From Pseudomonas campi (lineage in GTDB: Bacteria > Pseudomonadota > Gammaproteobacteria > Pseudomonadales > Pseudomonadaceae), in the NCBI RefSeq assembly GCF_013200955.2, contig NZ_CP053697.2, positions 930,001-994,000 on the forward strand: a DNA stretch of 64,000 nt. The letters are read 5' to 3'. The notes below the pieces were generated by a model that was given only the letters and a program-made list of their open reading frames with translations, was not told where the DNA came from and ran no database searches. The translations under genes and the position numbers were made by a program. This document shows positions 35,470 to 46,559 of the stretch, in pieces (position 1 is the stretch's first letter; every line of letters starts with the position of its first letter).

Positions 35470-37800
35470 ATGCAGACCGACGCGAAAGTGGTGCACCTGA
35501 ACAAGGCTGCCCCTGAGCACTCGCCAACTTCGCAGGCAGGAAGGCTTCCCGTGGCCCTAATTCAGGTACGCGACAAGGCAGCGCAACAGCTCAAGCTCGC
35601 GCTGCAGGCACTGTTCGATAACGCGGATGACACGCTCTTCGAGATGGCTGACCGTGCTGCCAGCAACGCCGAACAGAATGGCTTCTTCGAGGCCATGCGC
35701 GATTTACGCCTGAAGCGAAAATCCATCGAGCGTGGCTTCCTGCAGAAGCTCTTCGAAAGCTTTGCCACCCTCAATCAGTACGAGGTCGGCAAGGCAGCGC
35801 CACAACTGGGTGCGGTTTCTTTCGAGAGTCTTTCTCTGGTTCAGGATGATGTGCTGGAGGAGTCCGTGGCGCTGGATGCCATGGTCGCGCGCGTGGTCAG
35901 TCGCGATGGCGTGGCCCTGACTCATCTGACCACGCGCTTGAATACGCTGATCAGCCAGAAGCTGGAGGACAAGAGCAATCCTCTCGGGCCGCGTGCGCTC
36001 TGCGAACAGTTCATGGCGCTCTGTGCCGGCCTGGGCGTAGAAATTCGCGTCAAGCTGATCGTGCTCAAACTCTTCGAAAAATATGTATTGGCCGATCTCG
36101 ATCAGCTGTATGCCGCTGCCAACCAGCAGTTGGTCGAGTTGGGCGTGTTGCCGGAGCTCAAGTCGGCGCCACCGGCCCGCCGCAATGCGCCTGGGCGCGC
36201 GGCTCCCGGCAATCGTGCGGCGCGTGAAGCTTCTGCGGGCGAGGCGAGTGGCGCTGCCTATGCTGATGAAGGCGTGCAGGAGGTGTTCGGTGCCCTGCAG
36301 GAATTGTTGGCCGAGGTGCGTGGCAGCGCTGCTATGCCGCGGCGTGTGGCGCCTGCTGATGCCGTGCCGATTTCCAGTAATGATCTGATGCGCCTGCTGT
36401 CACACATGCAGCAACGGTTGCCGAGCGATAGCGGGCAAAGCACGGATGACTTCGATCTGCGCAACCAGCTCGAGCAGCTGTTGACCCGCGCCAGTGCCAA
36501 AAGTGGCAAGGCGCGCGTGGTGGGCGAGATCGATGAGGATGTGATCAACCTGGTTTCGATGCTGTTCGAGTTCATCCTCGATGACCGCACTTTGCCGGAC
36601 TCGCTGAAGGCGCTGATCGCGCGTCTGCAGATACCCATGCTCAAGGTCGCTGTGCTGGACAAGACCTTCTTCAGCCGTGGTAGTCACCCGGCCCGTCGCC
36701 TGCTCAACGAGATTGCCTCGGCCGCACTCGGCTGGAGTGCTCAGGATGATGCGCAGCGCGATAGCCTGTACCAGCGTATCGACCAAGTGGTGCAACGCCT
36801 GCTGAATGATTTCACCGATGATCCGAGCATCTTTTCCGATCTGCTCGCCGAGTTTCTGGCCTTCACTGGCGATGAGCGCCGGCGCAGTGACCTGCTGGAG
36901 CAGCGCACGCGGGATGCCGAAGAGGGTCGTGCCAAGGCCGAGCTGGCCCGCCAGCAGGTCGAGCAGGCACTGAATACCCGGCTGCTCGGTAAGACTTTGC
37001 CGGAAGTGGTGGTGCGCCTGCTGCAAGAGGGCTGGAGCAAGGTTCTGCAGCTGACCTGCCTGAAGCATGGCAGCGAGTCTGTCGAGTGGCAGGCGGCACT
37101 GCTGGTTATGGACGATCTGGTATGGAGCGTCGAGCTGCACGAGGAGCCGGAAGATCGCGTGCGCCTGCTGGAGCTGGTGCCGAATCTGCTGAAAGCCCTG
37201 CGTGAGGGACTTGCCGGTGCGGCCATCGACCCGTTCGTTACCAGCGAGTTCTTCAGTCAGCTGGAGGCTGTGCACGTTCAGGCTTTCCAGCGCTTCAAGC
37301 GCGCTCTGCCTGAGCCGGAGGTAGAAGTCGAACCGCTTCTGCCAACGGATGACACGTCGGTCGAGTCATCTGGGGAGGTGACGCCTCTCCTCGATCTGCC
37401 GGTTGCTGCCGAGCCTGAGGTGGAGGCGCCGGCGATGGTCGAGGTGGTCGAGGAGATCGTGCTGCTGGCCCCTGGTGAGGTGCGTGAGCGTGAAGCCGAG
37501 GTCAGTTTGCCGGATGATGATCAGGCCTTGCTGCAAGTCGACAGTCTGCGCGTTGGCAGCTGGGTGGAAATCCAGGAAGACGAGGAACATAAGCTGCGCT
37601 GCAAACTGGCGGCGATCATCAAGCCGACCGGCAAGTACATCTTCGTCAATCGCACCGGCATGAAGGTGCTGGAGAAAACTCGTATGGGTCTGGCCGTCGA
37701 GTTCCGTCGCGCGGCGATTCGCATGCTCGACGATGCGCTGTTGTTTGATCGTGCCCTGGAGTCGGTGATCGGCAACCTGCGCAAGCTCAAGAACGCCTGA
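35470..37800 (+). CDS. DUF1631-family protein (second paralogue)
   Basis: Cytoplasmic protein of 776 residues, a paralogue of the protein at 16802-19207. Shared landmarks are QQLKLALQALFDNADDTLFEMADRA, SFESLSLVQDDVLEESVALDAMVARV, the LMRLLSHMQQRLPS segment, VINLVSMLFEFILDDRTLPD, the FSRGSHPARRLLNEIA block and the C-terminal beta block SWVEIQEDEEHKLRCKLAAIIKPTGKYIFVNRTGMKV. A Pro/Glu/Val-rich spacer lies near residues 615-680. Start is the ATG at 35470 (MQTDAKVVHLNKAAPE), after a CGGGAGA ribosome-binding site. Position between nadC and ampD matches P. aeruginosa PA4523. Function unknown. Confidence 0.87.
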   Translation: MQTDAKVVHLNKAAPEHSPTSQAGRLPVALIQVRDKAAQQLKLALQALFDNADDTLFEMADRAASNAEQNGFFEAMRDLRLKRKSIERGFLQKLFESFATLNQYEVGKAAPQLGAVSFESLSLVQDDVLEESVALDAMVARVVSRDGVALTHLTTRLNTLISQKLEDKSNPLGPRALCEQFMALCAGLGVEIRVKLIVLKLFEKYVLADLDQLYAAANQQLVELGVLPELKSAPPARRNAPGRAAPGNRAAREASAGEASGAAYADEGVQEVFGALQELLAEVRGSAAMPRRVAPADAVPISSNDLMRLLSHMQQRLPSDSGQSTDDFDLRNQLEQLLTRASAKSGKARVVGEIDEDVINLVSMLFEFILDDRTLPDSLKALIARLQIPMLKVAVLDKTFFSRGSHPARRLLNEIASAALGWSAQDDAQRDSLYQRIDQVVQRLLNDFTDDPSIFSDLLAEFLAFTGDERRRSDLLEQRTRDAEEGRAKAELARQQVEQALNTRLLGKTLPEVVVRLLQEGWSKVLQLTCLKHGSESVEWQAALLVMDDLVWSVELHEEPEDRVRLLELVPNLLKALREGLAGAAIDPFVTSEFFSQLEAVHVQAFQRFKRALPEPEVEVEPLLPTDDTSVESSGEVTPLLDLPVAAEPEVEAPAMVEVVEEIVLLAPGEVREREAEVSLPDDDQALLQVDSLRVGSWVEIQEDEEHKLRCKLAAIIKPTGKYIFVNRTGMKVLEKTRMGLAVEFRRAAIRMLDDALLFDRALESVIGNLRKLKNA

Positions 37801-37817
37801 GTTCTTTGCTCCTCCAG

Positions 37818-37850
37818 CAACGCCCGGTCTGTGCCGGGCGTTGTCGTTTT
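37818..37850 (+). terminator. Terminator after the second DUF1631 gene
   Basis: Stem CAACGCCCGG / CCGGGCGTTG with a short loop, then a T-rich stretch, 17 bases after the stop codon. Confidence 0.85.
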
Positions 37851-37902
37851 CGGGGCGCGCGATGCTATCTGCTACAGTGGCGGAACTGGTCAAGGAGCCC
37901 CT

Positions 37903-38463
37903 ATGCAGCTGGACCCCGTCAGCGGTTGGTATGCCGATGCGCAGCATTGCCCATCAACGAATTGCAATGCACGTCCGCAGGGTGAGGTTTCTCTGCTGGT
38001 GATCCATAACATCAGCCTGCCGCCCGGCCAGTTCGGCACCGGCAGGGTGCAGCAATTCTTTCAGAATCGGCTGCCGGTGGACGAGCATCCCTACTTCGCC
38101 GGCATAGCCCATCTGCAGGTCTCGGCGCATTTCCTCATCGAGCGTGACGGGGCAGTTACCCAGTTTGTCTCCTGTAATGAGCGTGCTTGGCATGCCGGCG
38201 TTTCCAGCTTCGAAGGCCGTGAGAACTGCAATGATTTCTCCCTCGGTATCGAGCTGGAAGGTACCGACGAGCAACCTTTCAGTGATGCGCAGTACGTGGC
38301 GTTGACCACCCTGACCCGTCAGTTGCTGCAGGCTTACCCGGCGCTTGCTGTCGAGCGCATTTGCGGGCATAGCGATATTGCTCCGGGGCGCAAGACCGAC
38401 CCGGGCCCCTATTTTGATTGGCCGCGCCTGCGCGCGGCTTTGCTGGACCAAGGAGAGCGGTAG
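37903..38463 (+). CDS. ampD: 1,6-anhydro-N-acetylmuramyl-L-alanine amidase AmpD
   Basis: Cytoplasmic zinc amidase that cleaves the peptide from anhydromuramyl peptides during cell-wall recycling; its loss derepresses AmpC beta-lactamase. The 186 residues contain the zinc ligands: His in LLVIHNISLPPGQFG, His in RAWHAGVSSFEGRENCND and Asp in CGHSDIAPGRKTDPGPYFDW. The ATG at 37903 follows a CAAGGAGC ribosome-binding site. ampE follows without a gap, forming the ampDE operon. Confidence 0.95.
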   Translation: MQLDPVSGWYADAQHCPSTNCNARPQGEVSLLVIHNISLPPGQFGTGRVQQFFQNRLPVDEHPYFAGIAHLQVSAHFLIERDGAVTQFVSCNERAWHAGVSSFEGRENCNDFSLGIELEGTDEQPFSDAQYVALTTLTRQLLQAYPALAVERICGHSDIAPGRKTDPGPYFDWPRLRAALLDQGER

Positions 38464-39294
38464 ATGAACTTTCTGGTACTGCTGCTGGTGCTCTGGGTTG
38501 AGAAGTTCTCTGCCGGACGTCGGCGTATTCAGCAGGATGGTCTGTGGCTGCAGCAGTTGGCCAAAGTCGAGATCAGCCAGCAGGGCGCGCCCTGGATTGC
38601 CCTGGCTGTGCTGGTGGTGCTGCCGCTGCTGGTGCTCGGCGGTTTGCTACTGATTCTTCAGCCGGTGGCCTATGGCTGGCTGGCGCTGCCCGTGCATCTG
38701 CTGGTGCTGGTCTACAGCCTGGGGCGTGGCGATGTGCTGGCTGCGCTGGGGCCGTTCCGTGATGCGTGGCGGCGGGGTGATGATCAGGCTGCGCTGCATG
38801 TGGCCGAGCGCGATCTTGGGCTGGAGGCCGACAGCGAGGCCGAGCTGCTGCTGCGCGTACAGGGTTATGAGCTGTGGCAGGCCTACCAGGGTTTTTTCGC
38901 AGTGATCTTCTGGTACGCGCTGCTTGGTCCGCTGGTGCCGCTGGCTTACCGGCTGCTGGCGCTGACGGCCGAACACGCGACCCAGGCTGATCTGGCCGAG
39001 CGTGCCGGGCAGTTGCGGCATGCCCTGGACTGGCTGCCGGTGCGGGTGCTGGCCGCCAGCTTTGCCCTGGTCGGCAACTTTGCCGCGGTCAGCCGCGCCG
39101 TGTTGCATGATCTGCTGAGCTGGGAGCTGGCGGCGCAGCAGTTGCTGGTCAATGCCGGGCGCGCTGCCAGCGAGTTACCTGAGCCGCAGGCGGGTGAGCC
39201 GGGAGTCAACAGCCTGGATGAGCTGTGGCAGCTGCTGGTACGTGCAGCGATCTTCTGGTACGCCGCGTTTGCCGTATGGATTCTGTTGCTGTAA
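38464..39294 (+). CDS. ampE: Inner-membrane regulatory protein AmpE
   Basis: Partner of ampD, a 276-residue membrane protein with about four spans (LVLLLVLWVEKF, WIALAVLVVLPLLVLGGLLLIL, FFAVIFWYALLGPLVPLAYRLL, AIFWYAAFAVWILLL). The family is proposed to act in beta-lactamase induction signalling and to bind nucleotides, but the role is not settled. It begins directly after the ampD stop. A mobile-looking repeat starts seven bases after its stop. Confidence 0.92.
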   Translation: MNFLVLLLVLWVEKFSAGRRRIQQDGLWLQQLAKVEISQQGAPWIALAVLVVLPLLVLGGLLLILQPVAYGWLALPVHLLVLVYSLGRGDVLAALGPFRDAWRRGDDQAALHVAERDLGLEADSEAELLLRVQGYELWQAYQGFFAVIFWYALLGPLVPLAYRLLALTAEHATQADLAERAGQLRHALDWLPVRVLAASFALVGNFAAVSRAVLHDLLSWELAAQQLLVNAGRAASELPEPQAGEPGVNSLDELWQLLVRAAIFWYAAFAVWILLL

Positions 39295-39300
39295 CGCCCT

Positions 39301-39556
39301 AGAACCTGTTTACGATCTCCTGGCCGTCGGCCATACGGCGTTAAAAACAGCCTCGGAAAGTCGCTTGCGGCTAACGCGCTTCAGCGCGACCCGAAGGGCG
39401 AGTGAAACGAGTCATGCTCATTTACAGCTCGTAAACTCCGCTTCCTCGGCTGTTTGATTCGCTGACGCTCACCCTGCGGGCCAGCCTTTCGGCTGTTACT
39501 CCCTTTGGTCGTTGCGCCTTGTCTGGCTCTAGTCCAAAAGATCGTAAATAGGTTCT
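39301..39556. repeat. MITE-like element with AGAACCTGTTTACGATCT ends
   Basis: Noncoding 256-base unit bounded by 18-base inverted repeats with one mismatch (left AGAACCTGTTTACGATCT, right end read inward AGAACCTATTTACGATCT). It fills the gap between convergent ampE and the ROK kinase gene and overlaps one base of the latter's stop codon. Inside is a small hairpin TTTAC-GAGCT-GTAAA (about 39423-39437). A diverged, shorter relative in the opposite orientation is at 54615-54753 and an end fragment at 25925-25944. Confidence 0.75.
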
Positions 39557-40446
39557 TACGACCACAGCCAGGCGGCGCCGCGCACGCCGCTGGAGTCGCC
39601 ATGGCGGGCCGGCAGCAGGCGGGTGTTGACCTGGTCGGAGAACACATGGCGAACCAGCAGCGGTGGCACCTGTTCATACAGTGCCTGGATGTTCGACAGG
39701 CCGCCGCCGAGCACGATCACCTGTGGGTCGAGGATGTTGATCAACGAGGCCAGGCTGCGCGCCAGGTGCTCGCAATAGTGCTGTAACGCTTGTTGCGCCG
39801 CGGGCTCGCCCGCCAGCGCGGCAATGGCCAGCTGCTCGGCAGTCAGGCCCAGGTTGCTGCGGGCGGCCCAGCCGGGACCGCTGAGAAAGGTCTCGATGCA
39901 GTCATCCAGGCCGCAGTAGCAGCGTCTGGCCGGGCCATCGACCTGGTCGCGCCAGGGCAGTGCGTTATGCCCCCATTCGCCGGCAATGGCGTTCGGCCCC
40001 GCGAGCAGGCGGCCATGGATCACGACACCGCCCCCCACCCCTGTGCCAAGGATCACGCCGAATACGCTGTCGGCCCCGGCTCCCGCGCCATCGCTGGCTT
40101 CCGACAGGGCAAAACAGTCGGCATCGTTGGCCAGGCGTATCGGGCGTTGCAGCAGCTGCTCCAGGTCGCCCTGCAGATCCTGGCCAATCAGGCACACCGA
40201 GTTGGCGTTCTTGATCCGCCCATGATCCGGCGAGCGCGTACCGGGGATGCCAATGCCGACGCTGCCGATACCGCCCAGGTCATGCTCAGCTTGGCGGACC
40301 AGTTGCGCGATGGTCTGCAGGCAGGCGGCGTAATCGCCCTGCGGGGTTGGCAGGCGGCGGCGTAACCGCTCGTCTGAGCCTTCCAGGGCGATAATTTCTG
40401 TCTTGGTGCCACCCAGATCAATGCCGAAGCGAAACTGTGCGCGCAT
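39556..40446 (-). CDS. ROK-family sugar kinase (fructokinase/N-acetylglucosamine kinase-like)
   Basis: A 296-residue ROK-family kinase. The ATP phosphate loop is FGIDLGGTKTEIIAL, substrate segment IGIGIPGTRSPDHGRIKNANS, catalytic Asp in RLANDADCFALSEA, and the ROK signature and zinc site GEWGHNALPW...RRCYCGLDDCIETFLSGPG (His and three Cys). The second nucleotide loop is IVLGGGLSNIQAL. Substrate specificity (fructose, glucose or N-acetylglucosamine) cannot be fixed from sequence. It stands alone, with a mobile-like repeat at its stop. Confidence 0.9.
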   Translation of the reverse strand: MRAQFRFGIDLGGTKTEIIALEGSDERLRRRLPTPQGDYAACLQTIAQLVRQAEHDLGGIGSVGIGIPGTRSPDHGRIKNANSVCLIGQDLQGDLEQLLQRPIRLANDADCFALSEASDGAGAGADSVFGVILGTGVGGGVVIHGRLLAGPNAIAGEWGHNALPWRDQVDGPARRCYCGLDDCIETFLSGPGWAARSNLGLTAEQLAIAALAGEPAAQQALQHYCEHLARSLASLINILDPQVIVLGGGLSNIQALYEQVPPLLVRHVFSDQVNTRLLPARHGDSSGVRGAAWLWS

Positions 40447-40700
40447 TCTTAACCTTAAGTTACAGAGGTTGAGGTCGATATCCGGTATACAGCATGCCTA
40501 GGGAAGTGCGCTTGCCTGAGTGACAGCCCCTGGCTTGAACTGTTCTCGCTCTGTTGTGTGCTGACTGCCTCGCACACAAGCGATTGTTCCCCTCAAGTCA
40601 TGAACAGCTTCTACGATTCAGTTGTACCAGTACCTTGCCGTTCCATTTGCCGGTCTGCTCCCCACCGGCATACAACAATAATGGCAACAGGAGACGTTTA

Positions 40701-42731
40701 GTGAATAGCGTGTTGTATCCCGCCATTGCGCTGATGAACCGCATGAGCTTCGGCATGAAGTTCAGCCTGATCAGTGTGCTTTTCTTCCTGCCCATGTCGG
40801 TGACCAACTTCTATCTGGTGCGCGACTCCTACCACGAGTTCGTCGATACCCGCACGGAGTTGCAGAGCCTCGAATTGCTCAAGCAGAGCCTGAAGATGCG
40901 CCAGGAACTGGAGCGTCTGAACGACCTGTTGGAGATCAATGCCGTCCTCGGCCAGTCCGGTGAATCGGAAAAGCTGGTCGCGCAGATTCGCGCACTGGAA
41001 ACCAGCATCAACAGCACGCTGGACGGCCTGCAACCGAGCAGCAGCAATGCGCAGAAGGTCGAGGAATTCAACGCCCAGCGCGATAGCATCAAGGCTGCCC
41101 TCGACGCCGTCAAACAGGAATCCTCGCAGCGCAGCAAGGCCGGTCTGGTGGTCAAGGCCCTGGATAACGCGGAAGTATTCATCAAGTTCGTGGCCAGCCA
41201 GTCCGGGCTCAGCCAGGACAGTGAACTGACCGTACGGCAGATGAGTGAGCTGATGACCAGCGTCACCCCGCCGGTGACCAAGGCCTTGAGCAAGGGCCGC
41301 GCGCTGGGGTCCTACTCCCTCGGCCAGGGCATCCTCGGCTCTTCCGACAGCACCAAGCTCGATGAGATGCTGCTGGAGCTGGAAAAGCTGCATGCCGAAT
41401 ACGGCTTCAAAATCCAGAACGCCTTGCAGGGCAACGCCCAGGCGCAAAAAAGCCTGACCAGCCTGGCGGAGGCCAGTCGCAATGCCCTGACCGAGGCGGG
41501 CACCCGTCTGGAAGACAGCATCCTCATGGCGGATACCCTGGATGCGCCCTGGCAGGACTTCTTCGACCAGATGACCGCCGGCATCGACAAGACCTATGTG
41601 CTCAACGATGCGGTCCTCGGCTTCCTTGATCAGGAGCTGAGCCAGCGCCTGGAAGCCAAGCGCGTGCAGATGGTGCTGCTGGTAGCGGCATTGGTCCTGG
41701 TGTTCCTGTTGATTGGCTACCTGTATGGCGGTTTCTACGTTTCCACCCGCGTCACCCTCAAGGGCTTTGGTCATACCCTGGGTCAGGTCGCCGCCGGCGA
41801 CATGACGGTCAAGGTCAACGTCAAGAGCCAGGACGAGCTGGGCGAGCTGGGCCAAGTGTTCAACGGCACCGTGGCGAAGATTCGCGACCTGATCGAGCTG
41901 GTTGGCCAGACCGTTACCGAAGTCGAACGGCAGGCTGATCGCGTCGAACTGGTTTCCGGCGAGAGCAGCCAGGCGGTCAATGCCCAGCGTGGGCAGATCG
42001 AGCAGGTGGCCACGGCGATGAACCAGATGTCCGCCACCGCCCAGGAAGTGGCACGCAGCGCCGCCGCCGCCGTGGACAGCGCGCAGAGCGTCAACAACGA
42101 AACGGTCAACGGCCGCGCCATGGTCGAGTCGCAGGTTGGCAGCATCCAGCGTCTGGCCAACGAGATCGATCAGTCGGTCAGCGTGATCAACCAGCTGGCC
42201 GCCGACAGTGCGTCGATCAGCCAGGTGCTGGAAGTGATCAAGGGCATCGCCGGGCAAACCAACCTGCTGGCGCTCAACGCCGCCATCGAAGCGGCACGTG
42301 CCGGTGAGCAGGGCCGCGGCTTCGCCGTGGTCGCCGACGAGGTGCGCAACCTGGCCAAGCGCACGCACCAGTCCACCGAAGAAATCGAGCAGATGATCGG
42401 CCGCCTGCAAAGCGGTGTCGGTGCCACGGTGACGGCCATGAATGGCAGCCACCAGATGGTGGAAAGCACCGTCAGCCAATCCGCCAACGTGCAGCAGGCG
42501 CTGGAGAATATCCTCGGCGCGGTGGGCATGATCGTCGATCAGAACCAGCAGATTGCCGCCGCTGCCGAACAGCAGACCGCCGTGGCCCACGATATCGACA
42601 TGAACATCGTCGAGATCAACCAGGCCGGCGAGCGCACGGCCGAAGGTGCGGTACAGACCGAGCAGGCCAGTCGTCAGCTGTCCGACCAGGTCAGCCGTCT
42701 GAAGGAGCTGATCAGCGCCTTCCGTGTCTGA
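40701..42731 (+). CDS. Methyl-accepting chemotaxis protein
   Basis: Transmembrane chemoreceptor of 676 residues. A first membrane span near residues 14-34 ([20 protein letters not shown]) precedes a long helical periplasmic domain of about 280 residues, without Cache or PAS motifs I can see. A second span ([20 protein letters not shown]) leads to a HAMP domain and the signalling hairpin, whose tip reads [20 protein letters not shown]. It ends [16 protein letters not shown] ([12 protein letters not shown]) with no CheR/CheB pentapeptide tether. GTG start at 40701 follows CAGGAGA. Matches PA4520 by position after ampE. Ligand unknown. Confidence 0.93.
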   Translation: MNSVLYPAIALMNRMSFGMKFSLISVLFFLPMSVTNFYLVRDSYHEFVDTRTELQSLELLKQSLKMRQELERLNDLLEINAVLGQSGESEKLVAQIRALETSINSTLDGLQPSSSNAQKVEEFNAQRDSIKAALDAVKQESSQRSKAGLVVKALDNAEVFIKFVASQSGLSQDSELTVRQMSELMTSVTPPVTKALSKGRALGSYSLGQGILGSSDSTKLDEMLLELEKLHAEYGFKIQNALQGNAQAQKSLTSLAEASRNALTEAGTRLEDSILMADTLDAPWQDFFDQMTAGIDKTYVLNDAVLGFLDQELSQRLEAKRVQMVLLVAALVLVFLLIGYLYGGFYVSTRVTLKGFGHTLGQVAAGDMTVKVNVKSQDELGELGQVFNGTVAKIRDLIELVGQTVTEVERQADRVELVSGESSQAVNAQRGQIEQVATAMNQMSATAQEVARSAAAAVDSAQSVNNETVNGRAMVESQVGSIQRLANEIDQSVSVINQLAADSASISQVLEVIKGIAGQTNLLALNAAIEAARAGEQGRGFAVVADEVRNLAKRTHQSTEEIEQMIGRLQSGVGATVTAMNGSHQMVESTVSQSANVQQALENILGAVGMIVDQNQQIAAAAEQQTAVAHDIDMNIVEINQAGERTAEGAVQTEQASRQLSDQVSRLKELISAFRV

Positions 42732-42747
42732 TCACTGGCGTTAATTA

Positions 42748-42780
42748 ACAAGGCCCGCCTATTGGTGGGCCTTGTCATTT
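42748..42780 (+). terminator. Terminator of the chemoreceptor gene
   Basis: Twelve-base stem ACAAGGCCCGCC / GGTGGGCCTTGT (one G-T pair) with TATT loop, then a T-rich tail. Confidence 0.85.
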
Positions 42781-42807
42781 CTGGGGGGCCTGTTGGCTGA
42801 ATGGGGT

Positions 42808-42870
42808 GTAGCCCGGATGCAATCCGGGGTGACTGCTCTGAGGTGACTTCCCGGATTGCATCCGGGCTAC
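42808..42870. repeat. REP palindrome, GTAGCCCGGATGCAATCC family, copy 1
   Basis: Arms GTAGCCCGGATGCAATCCGG and its inverse (GATTGCATCCGGGCTAC at the right end) around about 20 bases. Further copies at 52122-52172 and 58975-59034. Confidence 0.9.
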
Positions 42871-42874
42871 GGCT

Positions 42875-43654
42875 TCACGTCCAGCCGAAGAGCTCGGCGG
42901 CGTTGCGGCTAGTGGCCGTGGCCAGTTCCTCCGCGCTGATGCCGCGCAGCTCGGCTAGGGCGCTGCAGATATCGGGGAGGAACTCCGGGCTGTTGCGCTG
43001 GTTGGGATGCATGGCAGGCGCCATGTCGGGTGAATCGGTTTCCAGCACGATGGCGTCCAGCGGTAGGCGCGCCACCACCTGGCGCAGGCGCAGTGCCTGT
43101 GGCCAGGTCGGCGCACCGCCGAGGCCGAGCCTGAAGCCCAGCTTGAGGTATTCGCGGGCCTCCTCGTAACTGCCGGCGAACGCATGGATGATGCCGCCCC
43201 GTTTGAGCCGGCAACGCTTGAGCGTGGCGATGGTCTGTGCGTGGGCGCGGCGCACATGCAGCAGGGCCGGTAAGTCGAATTCGGCGGCCAGGGCCAGCTG
43301 GGCCTCGAACAGCGCTTGTTGGCGCGAACGGTCGAGCTGTTCGAGGAAGTAGTCCAGGCCGAACTCACCGACTGCGCACAGCTGCGGATGGCCGGCCAGG
43401 CGATCGAGCCAGTCGCGCAGCTCGCTCAGGTGTTCGGGCAGGTGCTGATCCAGGTAGACCGGGTGCAGGCCGAAGGCGGCGTACAGGCCGCTGTCACCTT
43501 GCACCAGTTGCCACAGGCGCTGCCAGTTGGCCTGGTACACGCCGAGCACCACCAGTTTCTCCACGCCCCGGCTGCGGCTGCGCGCTAGCAGCTCGCTGCG
43601 GTCGGCGGCGAAGTCGGGGAAGTCGAGGTGGGTGTGGGTGTCGATCAGGTGCAT
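42875..43654 (-). CDS. TatD-family metal-dependent hydrolase (DNase)
   Basis: A 259-residue TatD-type TIM-barrel hydrolase. Metal ligands are visible in MHLIDTHTHLDF (HxH), VGEFGLDYF (Glu), LLHVRRAHA (His), IIHAFAGSYEEA (His) and VLETDSPDM (Asp). TatD enzymes have 3'-5' exonuclease and AP-related DNA activity. It is not the E. coli tatABCD-linked copy; it stands alone next to a REP palindrome. Confidence 0.92.
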   Translation of the reverse strand: MHLIDTHTHLDFPDFAADRSELLARSRSRGVEKLVVLGVYQANWQRLWQLVQGDSGLYAAFGLHPVYLDQHLPEHLSELRDWLDRLAGHPQLCAVGEFGLDYFLEQLDRSRQQALFEAQLALAAEFDLPALLHVRRAHAQTIATLKRCRLKRGGIIHAFAGSYEEAREYLKLGFRLGLGGAPTWPQALRLRQVVARLPLDAIVLETDSPDMAPAMHPNQRNSPEFLPDICSALAELRGISAEELATATSRNAAELFGWT

Positions 43655-43710
43655 GGGGCGTCGCCGGGGGCAGTGCCGTCAGCATAGCGCCGGGCAGGGG
43701 GGATGCCCAT

Positions 43711-43772
43711 GTAGGGTGCGCCGTGCGCACCGCTATCTCCGCCCAAGCCCCTTGTGCGCACGGCGCCCCTAC
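43711..43772. repeat. REP palindrome, GTAGGGTGCGCCGTGCGCAC family
   Basis: Arms 43711-43730 and 43753-43772 (inverse, ending GGCGCCCCTAC). Same family as the repeat split by the IS at 24.5-25.8 kb. Confidence 0.85.
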
Positions 43773-43841
43773 AGAGCCCCCACCGGTAATCCGAGGCTTG
43801 CGGCCTTGCTCGTGATGCCACCAGCAACCCTCAATCGACGT

Positions 43842-45542
<1,701 letters not shown>

Positions 45543-45563
45543 CGGCACTCCTCGAATAGGATC

Positions 45564-45659
45564 GTTCCCACGCTCTGCGTGGGCATGCGGCTGGCGACGC
45601 TCTGCGTCGCAGGGACGCGGAGCGTCCCGTCATGGGTTCCCACGCGGAGCATGGGAACC
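45564..45659. repeat. Palindromic repeat in the ureB-ureC gap
   Basis: Nested inverted repeats: GTTCCCACGCTCTGCGTGGG at the left pairs with CCCACGCGGAGCATGGGAAC at the right, with an inner pair GACGCTCTGCGTC / GGACGCGGAGCGTCC. This is a repeat type widespread in Pseudomonas. It interrupts the urease structural operon. Confidence 0.85.
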
Positions 45660-45675
45660 ATCGGCAATCTTTGAG

Positions 45676-45981
45676 CTAGAGCTTGCCCATCACCCGCCCG
45701 GCAAAACCGTAGACGCGGCGCTCACCAGCCAGCTCCACCAGCTCGACTTCGCGCGACTGGCCCGGCTCGAAACGCACTGCGGTGCCGGCGGCGATGTTCA
45801 GGCGCATGCCTCGGGTCGGCGCACGGTCAAACGTCAGCGCGTCGTTGGTTTCGAAGAAGTGGAAGTGCGAGCCGACCTGGATTGGCCGGTCGCCGCTGTT
45901 GGCCACCGTGATGCTCAGGGTGCGGCGGCCGGCATTGAGTTCGATCTCGCCGTCCTGGATCTGGTATTCGCCGGGAATCAT
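45676..45981 (-). CDS. ureB: Urease subunit beta UreB
   Basis: Structural beta subunit of urease, 101 residues, full length. Recognisable by [38 protein letters not shown] and [21 protein letters not shown]. Its ATG overlaps the stop of the acetyltransferase gene just upstream, so the acetyltransferase is part of the urease transcript. Confidence 0.96.
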   Translation of the reverse strand: MIPGEYQIQDGEIELNAGRRTLSITVANSGDRPIQVGSHFHFFETNDALTFDRAPTRGMRLNIAAGTAVRFEPGQSREVELVELAGERRVYGFAGRVMGKL

Positions 45982-46490
45982 GGTGCGCTGCGCTCCGGGG
46001 TGAGGATCAGTTGCATGAAGGTCAGGTCCAGCCAGCGGCCGAACTTGCGGCCGACCTGGGGCATCTGCCCGGTGATGGTGAAGCCAAAGCGCTGGTGCAG
46101 GCCGATGGAGGCGCTGTTGCCGCTCTCGATGGCGGCGACCATCACATGCTTGCCGCCCGCCCTGGCGCGCTCGATCAGGGCGCCGAGCAGCAGCACGCCA
46201 AGGCCGCGGCCGCGCTGTTCGGCGCTCACGTACAGCGAGTTCTCCACGGTGTTGCAGAAGCCGTCGAAGGGGCGCCAGTCGCCGTAGGCGGCATAGCCGA
46301 GCACGTGGTCCTCGGCATCCACCGCCACCAGAACCGGGTAGCCCTGCTGGCGGCGCGCGGCCAGCCAGGCCTGGCGGTTGGCCAGGTCGACGGTGGCGTC
46401 CATCCAGATCGCCGTGGTGTTGCGCACGGCGTCATTGAAGATGGCGCGGATGGCTTCCAGGTCGCTGTCGCGGGCATCGCGGATAATCAT
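45978..46490 (-). CDS. GNAT acetyltransferase within the urease operon
   Basis: A 170-residue acetyltransferase of the phosphinothricin/methionine-sulfoximine acetyltransferase type. The family core is [51 protein letters not shown] and the acetyl-CoA loop [18 protein letters not shown]. Such enzymes acetylate toxic glutamate analogues. It is embedded between ureA and ureB and overlaps ureB by four bases, the same arrangement as in P. aeruginosa (PA4866, by recall). Confidence 0.9.
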   Translation of the reverse strand: MIIRDARDSDLEAIRAIFNDAVRNTTAIWMDATVDLANRQAWLAARRQQGYPVLVAVDAEDHVLGYAAYGDWRPFDGFCNTVENSLYVSAEQRGRGLGVLLLGALIERARAGGKHVMVAAIESGNSASIGLHQRFGFTITGQMPQVGRKFGRWLDLTFMQLILTPERSAP

Positions 46491-46503
46491 GTGGCTTCCT
46501 CGC

Positions 46504-46554
46504 GTAGGGCGGGTGAAACCCGCGGTCTCATGGCGCCGGTTGCACCCGTCCTAC
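46504..46554. repeat. Palindromic repeat between ureA and the acetyltransferase gene
   Basis: Imperfect palindrome starting GTAGGGCGGGTGAAACCCGC and ending GGTTGCACCCGTCCTAC; a different family from the others in the cluster. Confidence 0.75.
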
Positions 46555-46559
46555 GCTTG

